Assembly (NCBI GenBank): GCA_024709485.1
Contig: JANJWO010000067.1
Span: 1-64,000 of the forward strand
Origin: Hydrogenophilaceae bacterium
Lineage (GTDB): Bacteria > Pseudomonadota > Gammaproteobacteria > Burkholderiales > Thiobacillaceae
Direction: 5' to 3'
DNA length: 64,000 nt
The notes beneath the pieces were generated by a model, which worked only from the letters and a program-made list of their open reading frames with translations, searched no databases and was not told where the DNA came from. The position numbers and the translations under genes are program-made. This document shows positions 22,287 through 31,001 of the stretch, piece by piece (the first letter of the stretch is position 1; each line of letters begins with the position of its first letter).

Positions 22287-23573
22287 TCATGTTGCGGCCT
22301 GCTCCGGCGTGCATCGGCACGCCAGCTTTGTCAGTACGCCGCGATCGCCGCCGAACCTGCACAGCGACTCCAGATGCCGGTCGATATCTTCGAACAGCAG
22401 ATAGGAAATCACGAACTCGTCATGTCGCTGAAACATGGGGCGGCGCAGCTGCTCGATTATTTCCCGCTCACGAGAGCGCGGGGCAACCAAATACAGATGC
22501 TCTTCCCTGCCGGGCAGCGACAGGGCCATATCCGCCAGACGCAGAATGCCCGAGTAGATGGAGGTACTTTTTTCCACCTCGAAGGCGCAGGCAATACGCG
22601 ACTCGCCCGGGTGAAGCCACACCACGTCGATCAGGTCGACCGTGTTGTGGACCTCGGGCGGCAAGCCCAAATCCGGCAGGCGCTCGACGCAGTGATAACC
22701 CAGGGGGGCCCCCTGACAGTCGGTGCCGCGATCATTGCGCGCGACGGAAACCTCGTAGCCCAGGGCGCGCCCGAGGACGGCGAGCTGATGCTGCACCCGG
22801 GTGTGCAGCAGCTCTTCCCGCAGATCCAGTTCCACTTGTTGGTGGCGCTTGCGCCGCACGGCATCCAGCTTGTCCTGGGCCAAAGATAGGCCTCCCTCGC
22901 ATAACCGCTCGATGTCTTGCAACTTGCCAGTGCCGACATCGAACAACAGCCCGGCGAACGCGCCGAGATCCTTCGACAGCACACCCACCTCCGCATTCGC
23001 CCGAATGATGGTTTCGCGCATTTCCAGGTAACTATCCCAGCTTCCCAATTTCTTCTTCGCATCGAAGACAGCGTTAAAGCCGTTGACCATGGCGGTATTG
23101 AATGGCGGGAACAGGGTGGGATGGAGAAAATAAAGAATGTTGGCAACGGCGGGGCCAAGTCCTTTTATTTCCCGTGCCGCCAGTTTCAATACTTCCTTTT
23201 CCAGCGCGCGCGTGTCTCCTCCATTGAGACAAGAGAAAAGAAACTGGCCGAAAGCCTGTTTGTTGGCTCCGTTCTCGTAGATGTCCGGAATGCGCAGCTT
23301 GGGCTTCCAGTAAAAAGGGTGGGCAGCACCCTCAAACACCTGTTTCTGTTCGGTGATGCAGGTCAGCACGAATTCAAGGGAGGAACCCTTGAAGTCGTTC
23401 GGGAATTCCCCCGTCTGGATGTCGCGCACCACCGCCCCCACCCCGCGGCGTATGCTGCGGAAGGCCTTCAGCCGTGCTTCATCGCCGACGAACCAGGTGT
23501 TGTAAACGGACTCCGGGTCGTTCTTGTAACTTGCCACCAGGGGCCCCAGCCGTTCAGCGAAAACATTCCCCAT
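22287..23573 (-). CDS. Orphan restriction-endonuclease-like protein
   Basis: 428-residue soluble protein. The N-terminal half is helical with a segment [19 protein letters not shown]. The C-terminal half carries a likely nuclease core: [21 protein letters not shown] followed by [18 protein letters not shown], which resembles the D...ExE/K strand arrangement of type II restriction-enzyme folds. The ATG at 23573 has AGGAGG upstream; the longer frame is rejected. No methyltransferase or specificity gene is adjacent. It lies 19 bases after an ABC1-kinase-like gene in the same direction. Function is not established. Confidence 0.6.
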   Translation of the reverse strand: MGNVFAERLGPLVASYKNDPESVYNTWFVGDEARLKAFRSIRRGVGAVVRDIQTGEFPNDFKGSSLEFVLTCITEQKQVFEGAAHPFYWKPKLRIPDIYENGANKQAFGQFLFSCLNGGDTRALEKEVLKLAAREIKGLGPAVANILYFLHPTLFPPFNTAMVNGFNAVFDAKKKLGSWDSYLEMRETIIRANAEVGVLSKDLGAFAGLLFDVGTGKLQDIERLCEGGLSLAQDKLDAVRRKRHQQVELDLREELLHTRVQHQLAVLGRALGYEVSVARNDRGTDCQGAPLGYHCVERLPDLGLPPEVHNTVDLIDVVWLHPGESRIACAFEVEKSTSIYSGILRLADMALSLPGREEHLYLVAPRSREREIIEQLRRPMFQRHDEFVISYLLFEDIDRHLESLCRFGGDRGVLTKLACRCTPEQAAT

Positions 23574-23592
23574 GCAATGCCCTCCTTGGACG

Positions 23593-25185
23593 TTACAGCT
23601 TCCCCGAACGGGAAATTCCCCGTGCGAGGCGCCACGTAAACCACAATGCGAGCGCGTAGCCTGCGGCGGCAAGCGCCGGCATCTCGCCGATGCGCGGCCC
23701 GATCGAGTGCTGCATCAGCAGCGAGGCGGCGATGTAAAGGCCCAGCGTCACCAGCGCCAGTGCCACGCGGTTGCTGCCTCGGGCTATATGTTGCTCCAGT
23801 TCTTCCATGCCGTGATGCTGTATCTGCATTTCCACGCCCTTGGTGCGTATCCGGTGAATCCAGGCGCCCAGTTCCGCCGGCAATTCCCGCGCTCCGCTTG
23901 CGGCCTCGAAGTGCAGCCGGCGCAGACCGGCGTCCAGATCGGCACCGGCTGACGGGCTGAGCACTTCTTCGGCTTTGCCGAGCAGGCTATGCAGCAGGTT
24001 GAAATCCGGGTCGAGGTCGCGCACGGCGTTTTCCATCAGGTACAGCATGCGCATCAGAACCAGCAGGCTGTGCGGAATGCGAACGTTGTGCCCTCGGCCG
24101 AGACGTGCCACGCGTACGAAGGCCTCAGCCAGCGACCACTCCTTGAGCGGCAGGCCAGCATAGTCCTGGATGACCTCCTGCAGCCCCTGGCGAAACTCCG
24201 CCCGATCCATTACACCCGCGAGCAGGCCCAGATCCAGCGCCGCATCCAGCATCCATTCGCTGTCCTGATGCACGAAGGCGAGCAGGAAGGCCGCCAGATT
24301 GCGGCGCGTGGCCGGATCGAGCGCGCCGACGATACCGAAGTCGTGGAAGCATATTTTCCCGTCGTCCATGATGAACAGGTTGCCGGGGTGAGGATCGCCG
24401 TGGAACACGCCCATGACGAACAACTGCTGCAGATAGGCCTCGACCAGGGCCTGCGCAAGTCGTGGGCCCTCGGCGCACAGCGTGGGGTCGTCCACACGGC
24501 GACCGCCGCTCATTTCCTGCACCAGAACCGATTCCGAATAGAGCTCATCGATCACCGCAGGAACATGCACCGTCTCCGAACCCCGAAAAGCCTCGGCGAA
24601 GCGCAGGGTGTTGCGTGCCTCGCGGCGGAAATCGGTCTCTTTGCGCAGATTAGCCCAGATTTCGTCGACCAGGGTGAGCGGTTCATAGCGCCGCAGCCGC
24701 GGCAGCATCGCAAGCAACACGCTCAGCACGCCGCGCAGCAAGCGCATGTCACGGTCGATTTCCGCCTTGATGTAGGGCCGGCGTATCTTCACCACCACCT
24801 GCCGCCCGTCGTGCAGGCGGGCCTTGTGCACCTGCGCGATGGACGCAGCCGCCAGCGGGCGTGTATCGAATTCGGCGAACAATTCGGCTATGGGTTTCCC
24901 CAATGCTAGTTCGACCTCGCGCCGCGCTGCCTCACCGGGAAATGACGCGACATGGTCTTGCAGGCTTTGCAATGCACGGATGTACTCGTCAGGCAGAAGG
25001 TCGCGGTGCAGGCTCAACCCCTGACCGAGCTTCACGAACGTCGTACCGAGCCGTTCGACCGTGCGGCACAGCCGCTGCGCCGGCGTTACCGTTGGGCGCC
25101 ACAGATGCAGGTGCACCAGCAGCCACCACAACAGATAAGCGCAGACTGCGAAGCCGATCTGGAACAGTCGTTTCAGGCCATACAC
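23593..25185 (-). CDS. ABC1/UbiB/AarF-family kinase-like membrane protein
   Basis: 530-residue protein of the UbiB/ABC1 atypical kinase family. The family KxGQ motif ([20 protein letters not shown]), the Ala-rich [13 protein letters not shown] loop, the VVVKIRRP lysine, and the catalytic-loop-like [10 protein letters not shown] and HDFGIVG are all visible. Two C-terminal TM segments end the protein. The GTG at 25185 has AAGGAG five bases upstream. Family members support ubiquinone biosynthesis or lipid homeostasis. It is not in a ubi operon here, so a role with the neighbouring lipid enzyme is possible. Confidence 0.9.
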   Translation of the reverse strand: MYGLKRLFQIGFAVCAYLLWWLLVHLHLWRPTVTPAQRLCRTVERLGTTFVKLGQGLSLHRDLLPDEYIRALQSLQDHVASFPGEAARREVELALGKPIAELFAEFDTRPLAAASIAQVHKARLHDGRQVVVKIRRPYIKAEIDRDMRLLRGVLSVLLAMLPRLRRYEPLTLVDEIWANLRKETDFRREARNTLRFAEAFRGSETVHVPAVIDELYSESVLVQEMSGGRRVDDPTLCAEGPRLAQALVEAYLQQLFVMGVFHGDPHPGNLFIMDDGKICFHDFGIVGALDPATRRNLAAFLLAFVHQDSEWMLDAALDLGLLAGVMDRAEFRQGLQEVIQDYAGLPLKEWSLAEAFVRVARLGRGHNVRIPHSLLVLMRMLYLMENAVRDLDPDFNLLHSLLGKAEEVLSPSAGADLDAGLRRLHFEAASGARELPAELGAWIHRIRTKGVEMQIQHHGMEELEQHIARGSNRVALALVTLGLYIAASLLMQHSIGPRIGEMPALAAAGYALALWFTWRLARGISRSGKL

Positions 25186-25235
25186 AATGTCTCCTTATCC
25201 AGACGCTCGCCGCTCCCCGTCGAGCGTTGCCCGGT

Positions 25236-25715
25236 TCATGGATTGGAACAGTCGGGTCGCTCGGCTTCCTCGAGCGCCAAGGCGTTCATCTCGATCAGCA
25301 TGCGCACCTGCTCTCCGAGAAGCCGTGTCCGGTGCCGCAGGTCGCTGTCGCTCACCATCCGGCCACGGGCGAGATACTGCTGCATCTGTTCTTCCATCGC
25401 GAGGGCCCGATCCATGCTGTCACGCACGCGTTCCAGATGCGGTTTAAGGGTGGCTTGCCGCTCGCGGCGACAAAGCTCGCGAAAGCGATTCATCGCCTCG
25501 CGCAGGGCGACGAGGTCTGCTCGGAAGCGGTTCATCTCGTGCTCCATCGCGGTGTACGATTGCAATCTCGGCTTGTGCTCAACCGCTTGCGGCCAGATCG
25601 GCGGAGCGAGCGCGACGGCGAGCGCAAAGCCCGCCGCCGTGCCCCAGCCTGCGAGCGGCCGTCTCGTGCGGCCTTCGGGCTGTCGGCCCGAGGTGATCCA
25701 GTTACTCTGCTTCAT
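25236..25715 (-). CDS. Hypothetical membrane-anchored coiled-coil protein
   Basis: 159-residue protein: a basic N-terminus, one hydrophobic segment (~residues 23-43, AGWGTAAGFALAVALAPP), then a long charged helical region rich in Met, Arg and Glu that should form a coiled coil in the periplasm. No domain recognised. Its start overlaps the end of the preceding cyclopropane-synthase-like gene by 14 bases, so it belongs to that operon, and the ABC1-family gene follows. Confidence 0.7.
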   Translation of the reverse strand: MKQSNWITSGRQPEGRTRRPLAGWGTAAGFALAVALAPPIWPQAVEHKPRLQSYTAMEHEMNRFRADLVALREAMNRFRELCRRERQATLKPHLERVRDSMDRALAMEEQMQQYLARGRMVSDSDLRHRTRLLGEQVRMLIEMNALALEEAERPDCSNP

Positions 25716-27060
25716 CGCCCTTGCCCTCAGTGCGCGAGCGATAAATATCCCGGCGCGTCAGCGGAACCGGATGCGGGCCGCGGGCGCGGCGGGCTGCCAG
25801 AATCTGATAGACGCCGACGTCACCCGCCTCGAAGGACAAGGCGCAGGCCGCCATATAAAGACGCCAGACACGGTAGGTCGGCTCGGAGATGCACTGCAAT
25901 GCATCGTCCCGACAGTCTTCCAGGCGCTGCACCCAATGCCGCAGGGTCAGGGCGTAATGGGGCCGCAACGCCTCCACGTCCAGAATCTCGAAACCGGAGC
26001 GCTCCATCGCACGCTGCACGTTGCTTACCGTATCCAGTTCGCCGTCGGGGAAGATGTAACGATTGATAAAGCGGGTCGACACGCTGCGCTTCCAGCCCTC
26101 GGTGTCATGGGTGATGCCGTGGTTGAGGAACAGCCCGCCTGGTTTCAGCAGATGCCGGGCCGCGCCGAAGTAGACAGGGAAATTGCCGATTCCGACGTGC
26201 TCGAACATGCCGACGCTGACGATCTTGTCGAACTCGGCCTCGCCCGCCAGGTCGCGGTAATCCCTGAGTTCCACACTGACCCGGTCCTCCAGGCCCTGTT
26301 CGGCGATCGCGCGCCGGCAATGCTCGTACTGGTTGCGGCTCAGGGTGATGCCGTGGGCGCTTACGCCGTAATACACGGCCGCCCAGCGGATCAGCGCGCC
26401 CCAGCCGCAGCCGATGTCGAGCAGGCGTTCGCCGGGCGCAAGCCGCAGCTTGCGGCAGAGGTGATCGAGCTTATTGCGCTGCGCCTGCTCCAGGCCGTCG
26501 TCCGCTTCCTCGAAATAGGCGCAGGAATAGACCATCCGCTCGTCCAGCCACAGCCGATAGAAGTCGTCGGAAACGTCGTAGTGGAAGGCAATGGCCTGGC
26601 GGTCGCGTCGCCTGGAATACTTGCCCGCCAGGCGGGTGAACAGGGATGCGCGCCAGGCTGGCGAAGCCCTGCCTGTGTCTTCATCCACAGAGCTCCCCAA
26701 CAAAAGCGCTGCGGAAAGGAAGGCCGCCTTCTCGGCGGCGGACAGGCGCAGGGATTGCAGATAGTCCTTGAGTTGCAGGACTGCGTAGAGATTTCCTTCC
26801 ACGTCCACTTTCCCAAGAAAATAGGCTTCGGCCAGACGCAACGGATTGCGATACAGGATCAATTCACGCAAGGGGCGGGGTTCCCGGAAGACGAGGGTGA
26901 ATTCGGGCGCGCCGTCACAGGAGGCAAGCGTTTGGCCGTTCCACAAACGTACCGCCATGTTGCCGGGATAATCCCGGAACACGCGCCGCACGATGCCCGC
27001 CGCGCGTTCTGCGCCGGCATTGGCAGATAACGGCGGGATGACACGATTGCCCTGTCTCAT
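25702..27060 (-). CDS. cfa: Cyclopropane-fatty-acyl-phospholipid synthase family methyltransferase
   Basis: 452-residue SAM-dependent methyltransferase that would add a methylene group to unsaturated acyl chains of phospholipids. The N-terminal region (to ~140) is the lipid-binding domain. The Rossmann part shows ERLLDIGCGWGALIRWAA (SAM loop), HGITLSRNQYEHC, FDKIVSVGMFEHVG and FLNHGITHD. The ATG at 27060 overlaps the stop of the DUF1622 gene by four bases; the open frame extends upstream through that gene out of phase and is not used. Full length relative to the family (~380-430). Confidence 0.92.
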   Translation of the reverse strand: MRQGNRVIPPLSANAGAERAAGIVRRVFRDYPGNMAVRLWNGQTLASCDGAPEFTLVFREPRPLRELILYRNPLRLAEAYFLGKVDVEGNLYAVLQLKDYLQSLRLSAAEKAAFLSAALLLGSSVDEDTGRASPAWRASLFTRLAGKYSRRRDRQAIAFHYDVSDDFYRLWLDERMVYSCAYFEEADDGLEQAQRNKLDHLCRKLRLAPGERLLDIGCGWGALIRWAAVYYGVSAHGITLSRNQYEHCRRAIAEQGLEDRVSVELRDYRDLAGEAEFDKIVSVGMFEHVGIGNFPVYFGAARHLLKPGGLFLNHGITHDTEGWKRSVSTRFINRYIFPDGELDTVSNVQRAMERSGFEILDVEALRPHYALTLRHWVQRLEDCRDDALQCISEPTYRVWRLYMAACALSFEAGDVGVYQILAARRARGPHPVPLTRRDIYRSRTEGKGDEAE

Positions 27061-27410
27061 ACGCTGCCCTGTTTCGCTCCCCGGCTCAACTCCAGGTTCA
27101 TGAAATAGACGATCACCGTGCGGATCACCACGATGCCGCCGAGGATCGCCAGCGAGTTCCAGGTCGGCACCACGATGGTCTGCACGATGTCGCCGGCCAG
27201 GAAGAATTCGAGTCCAAGCACCATCTTCTCGCCCATCGCGAGGCGGATGGCACCCAGATCCTTGCGCATCGTGCGCTGCGTCGCCAACGACCAGCCGCGC
27301 TGCGCCAAGCCCATGAACGCTTCCAGGACGCCCCACAACACCACGACGATGCCTAGGGCCTCGATCCAGGGAACGACGTAACCCACCCATTGAACCAGCA
27401 GTTCATGCAT
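27057..27410 (-). CDS. DUF1622 family membrane protein
   Basis: 117-residue protein with three hydrophobic segments and the central sequence RLAMGEKMVLGLEFFLAGDI, typical of DUF1622. Integral inner-membrane protein of unknown function. It overlaps the cyclopropane-synthase-like gene (ATGA), so the two are translationally coupled; a membrane-lipid-related role is conceivable but unproven. Confidence 0.85.
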   Translation of the reverse strand: MHELLVQWVGYVVPWIEALGIVVVLWGVLEAFMGLAQRGWSLATQRTMRKDLGAIRLAMGEKMVLGLEFFLAGDIVQTIVVPTWNSLAILGGIVVIRTVIVYFMNLELSRGAKQGSV

Positions 27411-27498
27411 GGCTCATCCCGAGATCGAAGCCGAAACTATCGACGGAAAGCTTGCTCCATCCGCGCGCAGCGCGCGAATCCCGTGCGTGCGCATCGCG

Positions 27499-27759
27499 TT
27501 ACCCCTCCGCCCAGTGGCGCTTGAGCGCGTTGTAGATCGGCACATACACCATCCCTGCGTACACGCCGTAGAGGAAGCTTTCGGCCAGCCCGAGCAGGAA
27601 GCCCCACCAGGTTAGCCATTTGAACGCCGGCAATATCTGCTCAAGGAACACGTGCATGTGCAGGCTCTGCGGCGTGACCAGGCCATAGATCACGCACACC
27701 ACGAAAGTGACCGCACCCCACAGCCCGAGCGCCCAGGAAACGAGCTTGATGTTCAGCAT
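27499..27759 (-). CDS. DUF5676 family membrane protein
   Basis: 86-residue integral membrane protein with two TM helices (SWALGLWGAVTFVVCVIYGL and WWGFLLGLAESFLYGVYAG). It resembles the small DUF5676 proteins found in copper/silver resistance clusters. The ATG at 27759 has TAAGGAG eight bases upstream; the longer frame overlaps the neighbouring small gene. A second DUF5676 member lies next to the CopA ATPase at 40809. Function unknown. Confidence 0.8.
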   Translation of the reverse strand: MLNIKLVSWALGLWGAVTFVVCVIYGLVTPQSLHMHVFLEQILPAFKWLTWWGFLLGLAESFLYGVYAGMVYVPIYNALKRHWAEG

Positions 27760-27770
27760 GACGGTTCTCC

Positions 27771-27956
27771 TTAGTGTTGATGGCCTTGCGGCCGCTGCTT
27801 GCCAGACTTCTTCTCTCCGCCCGCAGGTTCCTGCTCGTCCCTGCCGCCGCAGCCGCCATGGCCGCCGCCCCCATGGCCGCCGTGGCCGAACAGATGCATG
27901 CCGATGAACAGGATGAAGAACACTACCCAAATCCAGTTCTGCGCCAACCAGTCCAT
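27771..27956 (-). CDS. Small membrane protein with Gly/His-rich tail
   Basis: 61-residue protein: one TM helix (WIWVVFFILFIGMHLF) followed by a GHGGHGGGGHGGCGG segment and a charged tail. AAGGAGG precedes the ATG. The tail may bind metal ions. It lies in a run of small membrane and YHS proteins and is similar in layout to the 63-residue protein at 35810. Function not known. Confidence 0.75.
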   Translation of the reverse strand: MDWLAQNWIWVVFFILFIGMHLFGHGGHGGGGHGGCGGRDEQEPAGGEKKSGKQRPQGHQH

Positions 27957-28002
27957 GATTCACCTCCTTGGCTTACCGCCATTCATTGATGATCGATCCC
28001 GA

Positions 28003-28488
28003 CTAACCATGCCCATGACGCGGATGCACTTCAAGGTTCTCCACTTCGCATTCCTCCATGTAATGCACGAAACCCCGGCGCAAGCGCTCCGCCCAGCCTT
28101 CGCCAAGCTTCGCACCCACCTCCTCCATCTTCGCTTCGAGCTGATCCGCCGTGGCCTGCAGCAGGTCGTAGGTGATGGTCACCAAGTTGTCGACCCGGAT
28201 ATCTACCGTCTTCACCCCCATCATGGCGCCCAATGCCTCGGCCAGGACGGCAGCCTGCTGTGGGGAAATTGGCATCTCGAGCTGGAAACGCCTGCGCTTG
28301 AGCAGTTCCTCCCCCTTCTGCCTGGGCGCTTTCTCGCCGGGCACACCGATATAGAGGTGGGGGTTGGCGATGAAACGCTGCCGGCATTGCTCCGAGCAGA
28401 AGGCATAGTGGATTCCCTCATACACCGTTTCGAGCTGTGTCGGGGCGACATCCATGCCGCAAACCGGATCCTTGACCATGACACTCAT
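28003..28488 (-). CDS. YHS-domain protein with HMA-like C-terminal region
   Basis: 161-residue soluble protein. Residues ~5-50 form a YHS domain (VKDPVCGMDV and YAFCSEQCRQRF) with three Cys that can bind metal. After a basic linker, residues ~85-150 (VKTVDIRVDNLVTITYDLL) resemble a ferredoxin-like HMA fold without its CxxC. The ATG at 28488 is chosen because AGGAG is seven bases before it; an ATG six bases upstream is too close. Directly follows the Fe-S protein gene. Likely a metal chaperone or sensor; inference. Confidence 0.75.
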   Translation of the reverse strand: MSVMVKDPVCGMDVAPTQLETVYEGIHYAFCSEQCRQRFIANPHLYIGVPGEKAPRQKGEELLKRRRFQLEMPISPQQAAVLAEALGAMMGVKTVDIRVDNLVTITYDLLQATADQLEAKMEEVGAKLGEGWAERLRRGFVHYMEECEVENLEVHPRHGHG

Positions 28489-28499
28489 CGACATTCTCC

Positions 28500-29237
28500 T
28501 CATCCCATCAATCCCTGGTAGTGCACGCCGGTATTCAGATTCAGATCGGCGCGGATCTGTTTTGAAGGCCGGGCCAGCAGGCGCTTGCTGATCTCGCTGT
28601 CGGGATCGTTCATATCCCCGAACAGGATGGCTTGATGCCCTGCCCGCAGGCAGGCCTCGGCGCAGGCGGTGATACCGTCGCCGCGATCCACCTTGTGCAC
28701 GCACAGCGTGCAGGACTCGACCGTGCCGATGCCGCGAGGCGCGTAGGCTTTCTGTTCGTGAGTCTCCTCGTGGACAAACGAGCGCGCCTTGTAGGGGCAG
28801 GCCATCATGCAATAGCGGCAGCCGATGCAGATGTGCTTGTCTACGAGCACGATGCCGTCGTCGCGCCGGAAGGAAGCGCCGGTGGGACAAACGTCCACGC
28901 AGGGGGGAAACTCGCAGTGCTGGCACATGACGGGGAAGCCCTGCGTACGTCCATTCCGTTTGTCCGTAATGCGTATCTTGCGGATCCACTGTGCGTCCGT
29001 TTCGGGCTTGCCATGCCCCCAGACACCGTTCTCAGTGAAACAGGCATCGACACAGGCAGTGCAGCCATCCGCGCACTGGTCCACGTCGATCAACAGTCCC
29101 CAGCGTTGCAGGCTGGAGGCCGCTTCCTCGGGAGAGCGCGCCTGGGCAAGTTCGACCAAATTCAGGCCAGGTAGCAGGGCGGCGGTGGCGGCAGCGCCAC
29201 CGACCAGACCCAGAAAATCACGTCGGTTCAGGCTCAT
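28500..29237 (-). CDS. Tat-exported 4Fe-4S ferredoxin subunit (DsrO/HybA/TtrB type)
   Basis: 245-residue periplasmic iron-sulfur protein. It starts with a Tat signal (NRRDFLGLVGG). Four cysteine clusters are visible: CADGCTACVDAC, CQHCEFPPCVDVCP, CIGCRYCMMACP and CTLCVHKV...CAEAC, as in the electron-transfer subunits of DsrO, HybA, PsrB or TtrB type. AAGGAG precedes the ATG. Such proteins normally pair with a membrane NrfD-like quinol subunit and a catalytic subunit; neither is next to it. Here it leads an operon of YHS and small membrane proteins. Its redox partner is unknown. Confidence 0.88.
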   Translation of the reverse strand: MSLNRRDFLGLVGGAAATAALLPGLNLVELAQARSPEEAASSLQRWGLLIDVDQCADGCTACVDACFTENGVWGHGKPETDAQWIRKIRITDKRNGRTQGFPVMCQHCEFPPCVDVCPTGASFRRDDGIVLVDKHICIGCRYCMMACPYKARSFVHEETHEQKAYAPRGIGTVESCTLCVHKVDRGDGITACAEACLRAGHQAILFGDMNDPDSEISKRLLARPSKQIRADLNLNTGVHYQGLMG

Positions 29238-29294
29238 GGGATTGGCTCCTTGGCAACAATGCAGGCAACAGGCATCGGCTTTCCTGCGCGCGGT

Positions 29295-31001
29295 TCATCG
29301 GATGTAGGCCTCGGCCGCATAGCGCCGCATCATGCGGTGGCTGTTGAAGTAGGACGCGTTCTTGCTGATTGCGCCTTGCATGACCCGGATCCAGCCATCC
29401 GGGACATGCTGGTTGTCATAGAAAAGCGGCAGCACGACCTGTTCAAGCTTGTCGTACAGCGCGCGTGCATCGCCGTCATCCGTGCCCGTGGCATTGCCTA
29501 TCGCCCATCCGGTTACGCCCTCGATACAGCCTTCGATCCACCAGCCATCCAGTATCGACAGGCTCGGCACGCCATTGAACGCGGCCTTCATGCCGCTGGT
29601 GCCGGAAGCCTCCTGGGGACGCAGCGGCGTGTTGAGCCAGATGTCGGCGCCGGCCACCAGCGCCTGCGCGGTCTCCATGTCGTAGTCGGGCAGATAGACC
29701 ACCGGGACGATGCCTTCGAGTGCGCGCGCCTGGCCATGCAACTGCTCGATCAGGCGTTTGCCGCCTTCGTCGCGCGGATGTGCCTTGCCAGCGAGGACGA
29801 TCTGGATCGCCCGTTGCCGAGCGATCGCCTTGAGACGCTCAAGATCGGCAAACAACAGATCGGGACGTTTGTATGCCGTCATGCGCCTGGCGAAGCCGAG
29901 GGTTGCCACGTCCGGGTTCAGGCTGATTCCGGTACGCGCGAGCACGCGCTCTATCAGCGCCTGCTTCGCCTTGGCGTGCGCCTCCTCGATATCGGTGGCT
30001 GGGATGCAGCAGTCGGTGCGCATGAGCTGCTCGGGCTCGTGGCACCAGCTCGGCAGGTAATGGTCGTAGAGCTTGCGGAAGGGCTCGCTGGTCCAGATGT
30101 AAGGGTGCACACCATTGGTGACGGCGTGCACTTGGTAGCCGGGGAACATCGTGTTCGAGATTTCGGCGTGGCGCTTGGCCACGCCGTTCACGTACTCGCT
30201 CAGGTTGAGCGCGAGCCGCGTCATGTTGAGGCTGTCCTCGCCCGCTAGATGCTTGAGCGTCGCTAGATCGACGACGTTGCCGAGCACACGCTGCACCAGC
30301 GCGTAGGGAAAACGGTCGTGGCCGGCCTCGACCGGTGTATGGGTGGTGAAGTTGCACTGCTCACGCACTCGCGGCAGGTCGTAAGGCGTCTCGCCGGGGC
30401 GCAGTTCTCCGGGCGGATATGCGTAGCGCCGCAGCAATTCGAGGCCGAGCAGCGCAGAGTGGCCCTCGTTCATGTGGTATTGGCGGATTCTGAAACCGAG
30501 CGCCTGCAGCAGGCGCACCCCCCCGATGCCTAGCACAATCTCCTGCTTGAGCCGGTAGGTTTCGTCGCCGCCGTACAGGGTATGAGTGATCTCGCGGTCC
30601 TCCGGCCGGTTCTCGTCCAGGTCGGTGTCGAGCAGCAGCACCGGCTGGCGCCCGCCGAGGTAGCCATCTAGCACATACAGCCAGGCGCCAACCCATACCG
30701 CACGCCCTTCGATCGACACGGCGATCTTGGCATCCAGGGGCTGGGCCCAGCCTTGTGGTTCCCACATGGCCGGGTGTTCCACCTGCCGACCCTGCGCATC
30801 GATCTCCTGGCGGAAATAGCCGGCGCGGGAGACCAGGCTCACCGCCACCAGCGGCAACACGAGATCGGCGGCGGAGCGCACAGTGTCGCCGGCCAGCACG
30901 CCCAGCCCGCCCGAGTAGGTCGGGATTTCGTTGCGCAGTGCGATCTCCATGGAGAAGTAGGCGACGCGCGGTTCGTGGGTGAATTCGTCGAGCATGGTCA
31001 T
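29295..31001 (-). CDS. glgP: Alpha-glucan (glycogen) phosphorylase
   Basis: 568-residue GT35 phosphorylase of the short bacterial type. It cleaves alpha-1,4-glucans to glucose 1-phosphate using PLP. The N-terminal [20 protein letters not shown], the [13 protein letters not shown] segment and the PLP-lysine region [14 protein letters not shown] are visible. The ATG at 31001 overlaps the phosphoketolase stop (ATGA). Third gene of ackA-xfp-glgP, so it would feed stored glucan towards the phosphoketolase route. Confidence 0.93.
   Translation of the reverse strand: MTMLDEFTHEPRVAYFSMEIALRNEIPTYSGGLGVLAGDTVRSAADLVLPLVAVSLVSRAGYFRQEIDAQGRQVEHPAMWEPQGWAQPLDAKIAVSIEGRAVWVGAWLYVLDGYLGGRQPVLLLDTDLDENRPEDREITHTLYGGDETYRLKQEIVLGIGGVRLLQALGFRIRQYHMNEGHSALLGLELLRRYAYPPGELRPGETPYDLPRVREQCNFTTHTPVEAGHDRFPYALVQRVLGNVVDLATLKHLAGEDSLNMTRLALNLSEYVNGVAKRHAEISNTMFPGYQVHAVTNGVHPYIWTSEPFRKLYDHYLPSWCHEPEQLMRTDCCIPATDIEEAHAKAKQALIERVLARTGISLNPDVATLGFARRMTAYKRPDLLFADLERLKAIARQRAIQIVLAGKAHPRDEGGKRLIEQLHGQARALEGIVPVVYLPDYDMETAQALVAGADIWLNTPLRPQEASGTSGMKAAFNGVPSLSILDGWWIEGCIEGVTGWAIGNATGTDDGDARALYDKLEQVVLPLFYDNQHVPDGWIRVMQGAISKNASYFNSHRMMRRYAAEAYIR

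Noticed and set aside
28489..28989. N-terminal extension of the YHS protein to 28989
   Set aside because: The extension overlaps the Fe-S gene out of phase and is Arg-rich; a good ribosome-binding site supports the start at 28488.
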